Assembly (NCBI RefSeq): GCF_000160695.1
Contig: NZ_GG694008.1
Span: 26,080-90,079, forward strand
Source: Centipeda flueggei ATCC 43531
Lineage (GTDB): Bacteria; Bacillota; Negativicutes; Selenomonadales; Selenomonadaceae
Direction of reading: 5' to 3'
DNA: 64,000 bases
Shown: positions 39,512 through 47,810 of the stretch, piece after piece
Layout of the letters: the number at the start of each line of letters is the position of its first letter
Numbering within the stretch: the first letter of the stretch is position 1
The notes under the pieces: model-generated
The model's input: the letters and a program-made list of their open reading frames with translations, nothing else
Told to the model about the DNA's origin: nothing
Databases searched by the model: none
Program-made: the position numbers and the translations under genes

Positions 39512-39661
39512 TTACTTCGTCTCTTTATGCGGCGTGTGCTTGCGGCAGAACTTGCAGTACTTGCTGAACTCCAGACGATCCGGGTTGTTCTTCTTGTTCT
39601 TGTTCGTGCGATAGTTGCGGCTATGGCACTCCGTGCACTCAAGCGTGATGTTGTTGCGCAT
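39512..39661 (-). CDS. rpmG: 50S ribosomal protein L33
   Basis: 49 residues starting [20 protein letters not shown] with a second Cys pair in CKFC, so this is the zinc-binding (C+) form. GAGGAGAG precedes the ATG. It opens the rpmG-secE-nusG block. The gene is too short for many ORF lists. Confidence 0.95.
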   Translation of the reverse strand: MRNNITLECTECHSRNYRTNKNKKNNPDRLEFSKYCKFCRKHTPHKETK

Positions 39662-39705
39662 GAATATCTACTCTCCTCATTTGTTATCGTGAAATCGCTC
39701 TTGCT

Positions 39706-39734
39706 AATTTATCATACTTGGAAAATGCTGTCAA
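39706..39734 (-). promoter_or_regulatory. promoter for rpmG-secE-nusG
   Basis: Minus strand TTGACA (39729-39734), 17-bp spacer, TAAATT (39706-39711), about 45 bp before the rpmG ATG. Confidence 0.75.
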
Positions 39735-39787
39735 CGTGTGCCGCGCATTTTCCATCAGGAGACACCGAAGTGCTCCCTGAAAGCATA

Positions 39788-39809
39788 AAAGAACCCCCGT
39801 TGCGGGGGC
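39788..39809 (-). terminator. terminator after the tRNA cluster
   Basis: TGCCCCCGCAACGGGGGTTC followed by TTTT on the minus strand, directly after tRNA-Met. Confidence 0.85.
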
Positions 39810-39820
39810 ATCAATCAAAA

Positions 39821-39897
39821 TGGTGGCGGCACAGAGATTTGAACTCCGGACACTGCGGGTATGAACCGCATGCTCTAGCCAACTGAGCTATGCCGCC
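39821..39897 (-). tRNA. tRNA-Met(CAU), elongator
   Basis: 77 nt. Acceptor GGCGGCA/TGCCGCC, anticodon loop TTCATAC (CAU), CCA encoded. A normal G1-C72 pair and lack of the GGG/CCC anticodon stem separate it from the initiator type. An Ile2 identity cannot be fully excluded from sequence alone. Confidence 0.9.
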
Positions 39898-39903
39898 GTT
39901 ATA

Positions 39904-39979
39904 TGGAGCTGATGACCAGGATTGAACTGGTGACCTTATCCTTACCAAGGATACGCTCTGCCGACTGAGCTACACCAGC
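39904..39979 (-). tRNA. tRNA-Thr(GGU)
   Basis: 76 nt. Acceptor GCTGGTG pairs with CATCAGC, anticodon loop TTGGTAA (GGU), T-loop GTTCAATCC, CCA encoded. Confidence 0.94.
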
Positions 39980-39988
39980 GCACAGACT

Positions 39989-40064
<76 letters not shown>

Positions 40065-40071
40065 ATAAAAG

Positions 40072-40157
40072 TGGTGGGCAGGGATGGATTCGAACCATCG
40101 TAATCCGAAGATGACAGATTTACAGTCTGTTGCCTTTAACCACTCGGCCACCTACCC
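40072..40157 (-). tRNA. tRNA-Tyr(GUA)
   Basis: 86-nt class II tRNA. Acceptor GGGTAGG/CCTGCCC, anticodon loop CTGTAAA (GUA), long variable arm, CCA encoded. Confidence 0.95.
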
Positions 40158-40172
40158 ATGATACTATGCAAT

Positions 40173-40248
<76 letters not shown>

Positions 40249-40281
40249 ATATTCTGTCGTGTATTGCACTGACAATACGGT

Positions 40282-40310
40282 ATTATACGGCAAAGGAACA
40301 GGCGCGTCAA
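40282..40310 (-). promoter_or_regulatory. promoter of the tRNA cluster
   Basis: Minus strand TTGACG (40305-40310), 17-bp spacer, TATAAT (40282-40287), 34 bp before the first tRNA. Confidence 0.8.
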
Positions 40311-40321
40311 TACCTAAAATA

Positions 40322-40369
40322 GAAAAAAGGACGATGATGCGAAAGTTTTCCGTTTCGCATCGCCGTCCT
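40322..40369 (-). terminator. terminator after pfk
   Basis: GGACG-GATGCGAAA pairs with TTTCGCATC-CGTCC around eight bases and is followed by T6 on the minus strand. Confidence 0.85.
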
Positions 40370-40409
40370 CCGATACGCTCTCCTCCCAAAACGGCGGGAC
40401 GAGAGGAAT

Positions 40410-41672
40410 TCATTCTGCAGCATCACCATCAAAGAGATAGGCATAACGCTCCTTGAACGCCTCCTGTGTCATGCGATAGGCGTTCGCAAGTCCCGGATCG
40501 TCGAGGTCGCCCTTTTCGAGACGCATCATGAACCCGCGTGCAATGCGGTAGTGGACGGAAGCGATGTTGACCTTGCGCACCTTCGTCTTGCCCGTCTCTG
40601 GGTCACGGATCTCATCGAAGCGCATTGGCACCGCCTGATTGTCCTGAATCGTGATGATCGCCCCCGTATCCCCCTGCATGAGGAACTTGACAGCGGAGTA
40701 GCCGAGCGAGCGGCAGTAGTCAATATCATAGGCGATCGGCGCCGTGCAGCGCAGCTCATAGCCGATCTCCTTGTCGATGACGCTGATGGTGATGCCGAGC
40801 TTCTTCGTCTCGGCGAGCACCGCCTGCTTGATGATCTCGCCGAAGTCGAGCTCGCTGTAGCGGATATGACCGTGCTCGTCGGTAACAACATTGCCGAGTT
40901 TCGCAAAGTCCTCCTCGGCGATCTTCTCGATCACGCCCTCAGCAATGACGGCAACGCCGTAGTTGCGTCCCGTGAGGTAACGCTTCACGATCGAGCCGAC
41001 AATCACGTCAACGACCTGCTGCAGCGGGATCTTGTCCTGTGCAAACTCCTCGGGGATGATGGTGATCGCCGCGCCTGCGCTCCGCCCCATCCCGAGGGCA
41101 AGATGCCCCGCCGTACGGCCCATGGCAATGGTGAAGTACCAGCGGTTGTTCGTCGTGCTCGCATCCTCCATGAGGTTCTCGATCTCCATCGTGCCGAAGG
41201 CACGCGCCGTCTCAAAGCCAAATGTCGGCACGCCCTCGGGAAGCGGCAGGTCGTTGTCGATGGTCTTCGGGACGTGGACGACGTTGATCGTGCGCCCCAT
41301 CTTGCGTGCATACTCGGAGACCGCCATAGAACTGAACGCCGTATCGTCGCCGCCGATGGTCACAAGATGCGTCACGCCAAGCTCGGTCAGTGTCTCGACC
41401 ACGGTGCGGAGGTCGGATTCCTTCTTTGTTGGGTTGAAGCGCGACATCTTCAGAATGCAGCCGCCCGTCAGGTGAATGCGGCTGATGTTCGCAGGCTCAA
41501 GGCGTACGTAGTTCTTCTCGCCGCGTGCAATCCGCGAAAAGCCGTCGTAGATGCCGAGCACATCCCAGCCGTGCCGCGTTGCCTCGCTGACCACGGCAGA
41601 GATGACGCTGTTGATGCCGGGCGCAGGCCCCCCGCCGCAGATAATCGCAATCACATTCTTGATGCCAATCAT
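40410..41672 (-). CDS. 6-phosphofructokinase, PPi-dependent type
   Basis: About 420 residues of the phosphofructokinase family. The phosphoryl-donor loop reads TIGGDDTAFSS, with Asp where ATP enzymes have Gly (GGDGS), and the active-site motif is PKTIDND with Lys where ATP enzymes have Gly. Both changes mark pyrophosphate-dependent enzymes (established for the family). It would thus make glycolysis reversible at this step. MGRTAGH is also present. ATG 41672 follows AGGAGG by 7 bases. Monocistronic. Confidence 0.9.
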   Translation of the reverse strand: MIGIKNVIAIICGGGPAPGINSVISAVVSEATRHGWDVLGIYDGFSRIARGEKNYVRLEPANISRIHLTGGCILKMSRFNPTKKESDLRTVVETLTELGVTHLVTIGGDDTAFSSMAVSEYARKMGRTINVVHVPKTIDNDLPLPEGVPTFGFETARAFGTMEIENLMEDASTTNNRWYFTIAMGRTAGHLALGMGRSAGAAITIIPEEFAQDKIPLQQVVDVIVGSIVKRYLTGRNYGVAVIAEGVIEKIAEEDFAKLGNVVTDEHGHIRYSELDFGEIIKQAVLAETKKLGITISVIDKEIGYELRCTAPIAYDIDYCRSLGYSAVKFLMQGDTGAIITIQDNQAVPMRFDEIRDPETGKTKVRKVNIASVHYRIARGFMMRLEKGDLDDPGLANAYRMTQEAFKERYAYLFDGDAAE

Positions 41673-41782
41673 GAACATGCCTCCTCTTTAGAATTGTCTG
41701 TACTCCGTATAGATTCGACAAAATGAATTGTTTTCCTGCTCTCTTTGTCAACGATTCGTCACAGCTCGTATTTTCATACGAG

Positions 41783-42490
41783 TTATGACATAAGCCGCTG
41801 CACAAGACGGTACACATCGGCATCGCTCAGCTGAAAACGCGCCCTGTGATTCAGAATATATGACCGTACGACATCGCCGCGATCCGTAAAACGATCCGAA
41901 CAATCCTCCAGAATCACATTTGGATGTGTAAAGAAGACTATGCCATCCACCCAGACGCGTGTGCCTACAGGCTTCAGATACTCCGCCAAGGCATGAATCT
42001 GATGCTTGAGCTGCTTGACGGGGTTCCGCATGGCAACGGTGTAATCCGTGCCCCGCCGTCCCGTCTTCTCCTGTTCCCAATCGCCTGCGTGCGGAGTGAT
42101 CGTCCCGCTGTGGTGCTTCGTATTCACGATAAAGGCGCCGTTGCATCCAATGACGACGATGCTGCAGTAGGCGCCGGGCACCTGCACATTGCTCAGGACG
42201 TGATAGCTGTCCGGCAGCTGCCGCAGGACATCCAACGCCCGCTCCACCCCCTTGTCGCCCGAGGCAGACTTTCGATAGGCGTGCCAGAAGTGCTTGCCGA
42301 CAGCCCCCGTAGCCGCAAAGGTGAGCAGCACGGGAATGGCAACGCCCATGTGAAGCAGGTGTCCGGATAGGATGTTGCGCATCCACCACAGCCAAATCAG
42401 TAAGCAGGAAGCGCCAAAAACACCCGCGAGAAGAAGATTCCGCTGTTTCTCATGGGCAAAGGAGGATTCCCGTGCATGCAGTACCGCCAT
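41783..42490 (-). CDS. NERD-domain membrane protein
   Basis: About 235 residues. Two hydrophobic helices near the N-terminus (about 20-55) precede a nuclease-related NERD domain with KGVERALDVLRQL, VVIGCNGAFIVNTKHH and a C-terminal WVDGIVFFTHPN. NERD domains resemble restriction-type nucleases, but activity is not shown for most. It is last in map-helicase-NERD, 37 bp after the helicase. A hairpin (CTCGTAT/ATACGAG) at its end may act as terminator. Confidence 0.8.
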   Translation of the reverse strand: MAVLHARESSFAHEKQRNLLLAGVFGASCLLIWLWWMRNILSGHLLHMGVAIPVLLTFAATGAVGKHFWHAYRKSASGDKGVERALDVLRQLPDSYHVLSNVQVPGAYCSIVVIGCNGAFIVNTKHHSGTITPHAGDWEQEKTGRRGTDYTVAMRNPVKQLKHQIHALAEYLKPVGTRVWVDGIVFFTHPNVILEDCSDRFTDRGDVVRSYILNHRARFQLSDADVYRLVQRLMS

Positions 42491-42527
42491 ATAAAACAAC
42501 CTTTCTCAACGATGATATCTGCGTGCG

Positions 42528-43808
42528 TCACCGCTTCCTGCGGCTGCGCCGCCCGATGTTCGTGACGGTCTTGCCCGCCTTTTTGCTGCGCGGCTTCGAC
42601 TTCGTGCGCTTGGGCAGCGCTCGGCGTTTTGCATCGCGCGGCGGATGTGCTTTTTTCTGTGCGTCCCCCTCCCCTGCGGGCGGTGCGGGACGCTTTTTTT
42701 TCTTGACTACGTCACGGCGCAGGCATGCCTTCAGCGCCGCCTCCATCTTGCGGAGTTTTTCGTGCTGATGCGGCGCAACGAGTGTGATCGCCTTGCCCTG
42801 TGTCCCTGCGCGCCCCGTGCGGCCGATGCGGTGGATGTAGTCGGTCACCGTCGGCGGCAGGTCGTAGTTATAGACGTGGGTCACGCCCTCGATGTCGAGT
42901 CCGCGCGCCGCAATGTCCGTCGCGCAGAGGATCTGCAGTTTTGCACTGCGGAACTGGCGCAGGACGAAACTGCGCTGCGTCTGCGTGAGGTCGCCGCTGA
43001 GCGCATCGACGAGATAGCCACGCTGTGCGAGCTCCATCATGAGCGCACGGGTGCGCTCCTTCGTGGCGCAGAACACCATGGCAAGATACGGTGCCTCCTC
43101 GTTGATGGAGGCACAGAGGCGGTCGAGCTTGTCCCCTGCACTGACGGGTATGACGACCTGTTCGATGGCGGCGAGTGTCACGGTCTCGCCCGCGAGACGA
43201 ATGTGCGCGGGGTTAGTCATGAACCGCTTGGTCAGGCGCACAATGCGCTCGGGCATCGTTGCCGAGAAGAGTGCGAGCTGATAGTCCTGTGCCGCAGCAC
43301 CGAGCAGGGTCTCCACATCCTCGATGAAGCCCATCTTCAGCATCTCGTCCGCCTCGTCGAGGACGACCTTGTTCACACGGCCGAGCGCAAGCGTTCCGCG
43401 CCGTACGTGATCGAGCAGACGTCCCGGCGTACCGATGACGAGCTGCGGACTGCGGCGCAGCTTTTCCTTCTGCCGCTCGATGTCCGCCCCGCCATAGATC
43501 ACAGTCGTTCCGATGCCAAGAGGCTCCGCGAGCGATGCAGCGACGTGTTCGATCTGGATGGCGAGCTCGCGCGTCGGTGCAATAACGAGTGCCTGCGCTG
43601 CCGCACCCTGCGGCTTGATGCGCGCAAGGAGCGGCAGGAGATAGGCGAGTGTCTTGCCCGTCCCCGTCTGCGCCTGTGCGATCACGTCACGCCCCGCGCG
43701 CATGGGCGGGATCGCCTGCTCCTGCACGGGGGTCGGCTGCGTGATGCCCTGTTTTTGGAGGAGTGCGGTCAGCGTCTCCGAGATGCCGAGCTGATCGAAA
43801 TGCGTCAT
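42528..43808 (-). CDS. DEAD-box RNA helicase
   Basis: About 426 residues. Q motif near the start, AQTGTGKT (I), PTRELA (Ia), DEAD (II), SAT (III) and HRIGRTGRAG (VI). A basic tail of about 55 residues (KKKKRPAPP ... GRRSRRKR) probably binds RNA. It resembles CshA/RhlE-type helicases in ribosome assembly or RNA decay. ATG 43808 overlaps the map stop (ATGA); the open frame to 43898 lies inside map. Confidence 0.93.
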   Translation of the reverse strand: MTHFDQLGISETLTALLQKQGITQPTPVQEQAIPPMRAGRDVIAQAQTGTGKTLAYLLPLLARIKPQGAAAQALVIAPTRELAIQIEHVAASLAEPLGIGTTVIYGGADIERQKEKLRRSPQLVIGTPGRLLDHVRRGTLALGRVNKVVLDEADEMLKMGFIEDVETLLGAAAQDYQLALFSATMPERIVRLTKRFMTNPAHIRLAGETVTLAAIEQVVIPVSAGDKLDRLCASINEEAPYLAMVFCATKERTRALMMELAQRGYLVDALSGDLTQTQRSFVLRQFRSAKLQILCATDIAARGLDIEGVTHVYNYDLPPTVTDYIHRIGRTGRAGTQGKAITLVAPHQHEKLRKMEAALKACLRRDVVKKKKRPAPPAGEGDAQKKAHPPRDAKRRALPKRTKSKPRSKKAGKTVTNIGRRSRRKR

Positions 43809-44677
43809 GATGAAAGTACCTCTGCGCCTGTCTCTGTGATGAGAATGGTCTTTTCCCACTGCGCAGAGAGCGTCCCGTCCTTCGTCCGCACCGTCCATCC
43901 GTCCGTGCGGTCTACAGTGACATCGTAATCGCCCGCATTGATCATCGGCTCGACCGTGAACACCATGCCCGGCACCATGAGCATTCCCGTTCCCGGCTCA
44001 CCCTCATGCGGGACATACGGCTCCATGTGAAAGTCCTTGCCGACGCCATGACCGCCGAGTGCCGTGACGACCGAGTACCCGTTGGCATGCGCCCAGTCGC
44101 CGCACGCCGCACTCACGTCGCCGAGGAAATGCCACGGGCGCGCCGCAGCGATGCCGCGCTCCATGCACTCCTTCGTCACCTTGACGAGCCGCTCCGCTGC
44201 CGCCGGCACCTTGCCGATGAGATACATCCGCGAAGCATCCGCATAGTAGCCGTCCACGATGACGGTCGAGTCGACGTTGATGATATCGCCCTCTTTGAGC
44301 ACATCCTTGGTCGACGGAATCCCATGACAGACCACATTGTTGATCGACGTACAGATGCTCTTGGGGAAACCCTCGAAGCCGAGGCAGGCGGGAATGCCGC
44401 CGTGCGAGACAATGTACTCGTGCGCCGCACGATCCAGCGTCTCCGTGTCAACGCCCGGCGCGACGAGCGTCCCCATGAGATCGAGCACTGCATCGTTGAT
44501 GACAGCGGCACGGCGGATGCCCGCGATATCCGCCTCGTTATTGATGATCTTGTGCGGCGGACGCACCTGTCCCTTGATTACATCATAGCGAATGGAGGCG
44601 ATGCGCTCGTCAAAGTCCTCGTGACATTTTTTATATTTCTTGCCGCTGCCGCACCAGCATAGGTCATTTCGATTCAT
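43805..44677 (-). CDS. map: methionine aminopeptidase with SEC-C zinc motif
   Basis: About 290 residues. The N-terminus MNRNDLCWCGSGKKYKKCH is a SEC-C motif, which binds zinc and may dock to the ribosome. The catalytic domain follows, with metal ligands in NVDSTVIVDGYYADAS, GGHGVG and FTVEPM. It removes the initiator Met. AAGGAG precedes ATG 44677. It is the longer Firmicute variant, with its own promoter. Confidence 0.95.
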   Translation of the reverse strand: MNRNDLCWCGSGKKYKKCHEDFDERIASIRYDVIKGQVRPPHKIINNEADIAGIRRAAVINDAVLDLMGTLVAPGVDTETLDRAAHEYIVSHGGIPACLGFEGFPKSICTSINNVVCHGIPSTKDVLKEGDIINVDSTVIVDGYYADASRMYLIGKVPAAAERLVKVTKECMERGIAAARPWHFLGDVSAACGDWAHANGYSVVTALGGHGVGKDFHMEPYVPHEGEPGTGMLMVPGMVFTVEPMINAGDYDVTVDRTDGWTVRTKDGTLSAQWEKTILITETGAEVLSS

Positions 44678-44715
44678 TCCTGCACTCCTTATCATCCTGA
44701 CATTTCTCTCCTCGT

Positions 44716-44744
44716 ATTATAGACCGAAAAAGAGTTTTTATCAA
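44716..44744 (-). promoter_or_regulatory. promoter for map-helicase-NERD
   Basis: Minus strand TTGATA (44739-44744), 17-bp spacer, TATAAT (44716-44721). Confidence 0.75.
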
Positions 44745-44772
44745 AGGTTTTCCGTACTGTACAGCGTCTGCC

Positions 44773-44801
44773 TTGACATGACAGAAGGGATAAGCTACAC
44801 T
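44773..44801 (+). promoter_or_regulatory. promoter for the polysaccharide deacetylase
   Basis: TTGACA (44773-44778), 17-bp spacer, TACACT (44796-44801), 39 bp before the GTG start. Confidence 0.65.
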
Positions 44802-44840
44802 TAACACGTTGTTAATTTCTATTAAAAAGAAGGTATTTTA

Positions 44841-45680
44841 GTGAAATTCCCACGTTGGCTGCTCATTCCGATCGTTCTGATTCTCCTGTGTTTCGCTGCT
44901 GCGGTGCTGCTCATGTGCACATCCCCCGGCGTGCCCGTGCTCAACTACCATCAGGTCGAGGACAAGGACGGCAACCCACTCACACTGTACTGCGACCAGT
45001 TTGACCAGCAGATGGCATACCTTGCAGAAGAGGGCTACCATACGATCACGCTGGACGAGATGATGGACGCGGCGGAAAGCGGTGCGCCGCTCCCCGCAAA
45101 GCCTGTCGTCATTACCCTCGATGACGGGTACGTTGACAACTACGAGTATGCCTATCCAATCCTAAAAAAATATGGATTCAAGGCAACGATCTTCCTCATC
45201 AACGATTTCACGGGCGTCTATCCAAACTATCTGACGTGGGAACAGATCCATGAGATGCAGGACTCCGGGCTGATCAACTTTGAGAGTCACACGATGACGC
45301 ACGCGAATCTATCGGAGCTAACCTCGCGCGACGAGCTGCGCCATGAGATCGCCGACTCCCGCGTCGCTCTCTCAGAGAAGCTGGGCAGAGAGATCAGCTA
45401 CATTGCCTACCCGGGCGGACGCGTCACCAATGACGTCGAGGAGATCACACGCGCAGCCGGATACCGCGGCGGCTTCACCGTTCACTATGGTCTTTCTACA
45501 CCTACAGAGGGCGCATACCAAATGGACCGCATCCCCATCTTCGGCTGCAATACGCATACAATGACGCGCTTTAAGCTGCGGGTGGCATTCGCTCCGCTCA
45601 TCGCACCATTCGAAGATTTACGTCTGGATTTGCGTGCATGGGGGCTCTCCCTAATCGCCAATTATCTCCCGATCCCCTAA
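44841..45680 (+). CDS. polysaccharide deacetylase (NodB) family protein
   Basis: 279 residues. An N-terminal signal anchor (WLLIPIVLILLCFAAAVLLM) is followed by a short PVLNYHQV segment and a NodB domain: TLDDGY (catalytic/metal Asp), ESHTMTHANLS (metal His) and AYPGGR. This fits a CE4 deacetylase acting on peptidoglycan or surface glycans outside the membrane. GAAGG precedes a GTG start. Confidence 0.9.
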   Translation: MKFPRWLLIPIVLILLCFAAAVLLMCTSPGVPVLNYHQVEDKDGNPLTLYCDQFDQQMAYLAEEGYHTITLDEMMDAAESGAPLPAKPVVITLDDGYVDNYEYAYPILKKYGFKATIFLINDFTGVYPNYLTWEQIHEMQDSGLINFESHTMTHANLSELTSRDELRHEIADSRVALSEKLGREISYIAYPGGRVTNDVEEITRAAGYRGGFTVHYGLSTPTEGAYQMDRIPIFGCNTHTMTRFKLRVAFAPLIAPFEDLRLDLRAWGLSLIANYLPIP

Positions 45681-46009
45681 GATTCGCTTCTTCAACACTG
45701 TCTGCATCGCATGCGCCACGTGGTCATCGATGATACGCGTGTCTCAGGCCATTGTTCATGTTCATTTCATTTAAGGCTTAAACTTACAACCAGCCCCTAT
45801 GATGGCAGCAACTATCCACGCCAGGACGGAGACATAAACGAGATTAACATAACCGACACACATCCCCCCCGAGCCGGCATGAAGGAGGCGGCGCCCCAAG
45901 TATGCCGCTTTGCAGGCTTGCAGACAAATAAATGCTGCAGGCAAATTGTAGACAAACACAATATTTTTGTGAATAAACTGTAAAAGATTGGGACAGGACG
46001 CAAAAAATA
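45681..46009. other. intergenic region, no clear gene
   Basis: 330 bp between the deacetylase and the small protein gene. The minus strand holds a short frame (45771-45959) whose last 28 residues are hydrophobic (YVNLVYVSVLAWIVAAIIGA), possibly a small membrane peptide or a gene remnant. It has no proper ribosome-binding site, so I do not call it. Confidence 0.4.
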
Positions 46010-46018
46010 TGCTATAAT
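46010..46018 (+). promoter_or_regulatory. extended -10 promoter for the 65-residue gene
   Basis: TGC directly followed by TATAAT (46013-46018). The upstream -35 region is weak (TTGGGA at 19 bp). Confidence 0.6.
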
Positions 46019-46054
46019 GCCCGTATTGGTTATTGTGTTTAAGGAGGGCTTTTC

Positions 46055-46252
46055 ATGGATTTTGAAGCACTGGTGAAAGCGAAGTTTGACGAGGCTTATG
46101 CGGCGACGGAGCATCCGAAGAAATTCTTCCTCACGGAGAACGGACGCGGTGTTGTCGACGGCGGCGAGATGTACAACGCACTGCTCCACGATGTGCTCGA
46201 TGTCGTTCAAAAGGCAGTCATCGGCATTCTTAAAGAAAGCCATCACAACTAA
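46055..46252 (+). CDS. small protein of unknown function (65 residues)
   Basis: A 65-residue soluble, mildly acidic protein: MDFEALVKAKFDEAYAATE, then a short GRGVVDGGEMY loop and a C-terminal helix ending ILKESHHN. GGAGG stands 7 bases before the ATG, an extended -10 promoter lies 36 bp upstream, and a strong terminator follows, so this is a complete single-gene unit that is probably well expressed. I do not recognise the family. Confidence 0.75.
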   Translation: MDFEALVKAKFDEAYAATEHPKKFFLTENGRGVVDGGEMYNALLHDVLDVVQKAVIGILKESHHN

Positions 46253-46266
46253 AAATGTAAAAAACA

Positions 46267-46316
46267 CAAAGGCTTTGCCATACAGAACGGTGTGTATGAC
46301 AAAGCCTTATTTTTTT
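46267..46316 (+). terminator. terminator after the 65-residue gene
   Basis: AAGGCTTTG pairs with CAAAGCCTT, with further inner pairs, followed by T7. Confidence 0.85.
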
Positions 46317-46349
46317 CCTTTGAAATTATGGGGCCGCCCTTTATGCTGC

Positions 46350-47810
46350 TCAGGTACTCTCATAGCGGAACGGTTCAAGCTCCCACATAGCACCTGTCAG
46401 ACGTATGACATCGACATCGGTGAACACGCGAAGTGTCGGATGCACATCCTCCTGCGGGAAGAGAGCAATCGTCGCCGCCTCCTCCCCATACTGGAAGAAC
46501 GCCTCAACGGCACTGTGATCGATATAAAGCCGCAGAGAGAGCGTATGATCGACGTAGAGTTTGAAGGAACGCGTGCCGCGTCCGCCGGAGCGCATCCCCT
46601 TGCGGTCGATGGTCATCACCTGCTCCAGCCGGTGATAGCGGAATACCAGTTTCTCTGCTCCATAGACCAGCTCGACGGCAACGGTGTAGACATCTCCCAT
46701 CTCGATGTCGAGCAGCAGCTCTGTGAGGTCAAAGAGCTCCGTTTCATAGGCACTCTTCCTCGCCATCTCAAGGGCTCGCTCTGTCTCGCGGTGGCGCAGA
46801 GCCTTCAGCTCGCGCACCGGCTCAGAGAAAATATGTCCCTGGCGCAGCGTCAGTACACGCGGCAGCGTCAGGCTGTGCATCCACCCATCCGCACGCGTCG
46901 GATAGTCGTCCTCACGATCGGGCATCCCCATCCAGCCAATGAGGATATGCCGACCCTCATGCGTCATGACCTGCGGCGCATAGAAGTCAAACCCGTGATC
47001 GAGTTCCTTGAACCTTCCATGCATCAACATCTCCATCGCATCCATCGAGGCATGTCCCGCGATGTAGCCCGACTGATAGAGATTTTGCCGGTCATAGGCA
47101 CGCGCGGGAACCCCCTGCGGACAGAACAGCAGCACATCATAGTCGCCGAACGAGAGGAGATTTGGACATTCCCACATATAGCCGAAATCCTTCAGCTGTG
47201 TTTTCAGTTCACCGCGGCACTCCCAGCCGTCCTCCGTCTCACGGTAGACGAGAACGCAGCCGCGCTCCTCGACGGTCTGCGCCCCAATGATGAGATAGCG
47301 TACCCCATCACGGGTGAAAAGGTATGGATCACGAAAATGTGCCGTAAATCCGGGCGGTGGTCCATCAATGATGATGTTCTCCTTTTTTACCGCACCCGCC
47401 GCCTTCGTATACGTACCAAAACGCTGTGCAGAGCTGCGGTTTCCCGCCGCATCTTTTGCATTGCAGGTATAAAGAATGCGCAGCCGTCCGTCCTCCTCTG
47501 TTCCGCAGCCCGAGTAGCAGCCGTCCTTATCATGTGCATCGCTCGGCCACAGAGCAATCTGTGGAACAGTGTAGGTACAGAAATCGCGCGTCTTCGTATG
47601 CGCCCATGTCTTGTTTTTGTGCGTGCAGCCGAAGGGGTTCCATTGATAGAAGATATGCCAGCCATTGTGATAGGAAAGCCCATTCGGATCGTTGATGAGA
47701 CCGAACGGCATTTCCAGATGAAATCGATTATGCAGGCGCTCGGTAAAGGGAAATCCCGCGGCAAGACGCGCATCGATCTTCCGCTTGTCAAAATTCTCCA
47801 CAACACTCAC
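46350..47810 (-). CDS. scrB: sucrose-6-phosphate hydrolase (GH32)
   Basis: 486 residues. The GH32 catalytic triad is visible: nucleophile Asp41 in NDPNG, Asp161 in FRDPY, and acid/base Glu214 in WECPN. A C-terminal beta-sandwich follows. Because a sucrose-type PTS gene precedes it with a 4-bp overlap (GTGA), the substrate is most likely sucrose 6-phosphate, cut to glucose 6-phosphate and fructose. A general beta-fructofuranosidase is the alternative. Confidence 0.92.
   Translation of the reverse strand: MSVVENFDKRKIDARLAAGFPFTERLHNRFHLEMPFGLINDPNGLSYHNGWHIFYQWNPFGCTHKNKTWAHTKTRDFCTYTVPQIALWPSDAHDKDGCYSGCGTEEDGRLRILYTCNAKDAAGNRSSAQRFGTYTKAAGAVKKENIIIDGPPPGFTAHFRDPYLFTRDGVRYLIIGAQTVEERGCVLVYRETEDGWECRGELKTQLKDFGYMWECPNLLSFGDYDVLLFCPQGVPARAYDRQNLYQSGYIAGHASMDAMEMLMHGRFKELDHGFDFYAPQVMTHEGRHILIGWMGMPDREDDYPTRADGWMHSLTLPRVLTLRQGHIFSEPVRELKALRHRETERALEMARKSAYETELFDLTELLLDIEMGDVYTVAVELVYGAEKLVFRYHRLEQVMTIDRKGMRSGGRGTRSFKLYVDHTLSLRLYIDHSAVEAFFQYGEEAATIALFPQEDVHPTLRVFTDVDVIRLTGAMWELEPFRYEST

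Noticed and set aside
45771-45959. Minus-strand frame ending in a hydrophobic stretch
   Set aside because: No ribosome-binding site and no family; could be a remnant but evidence is too thin.
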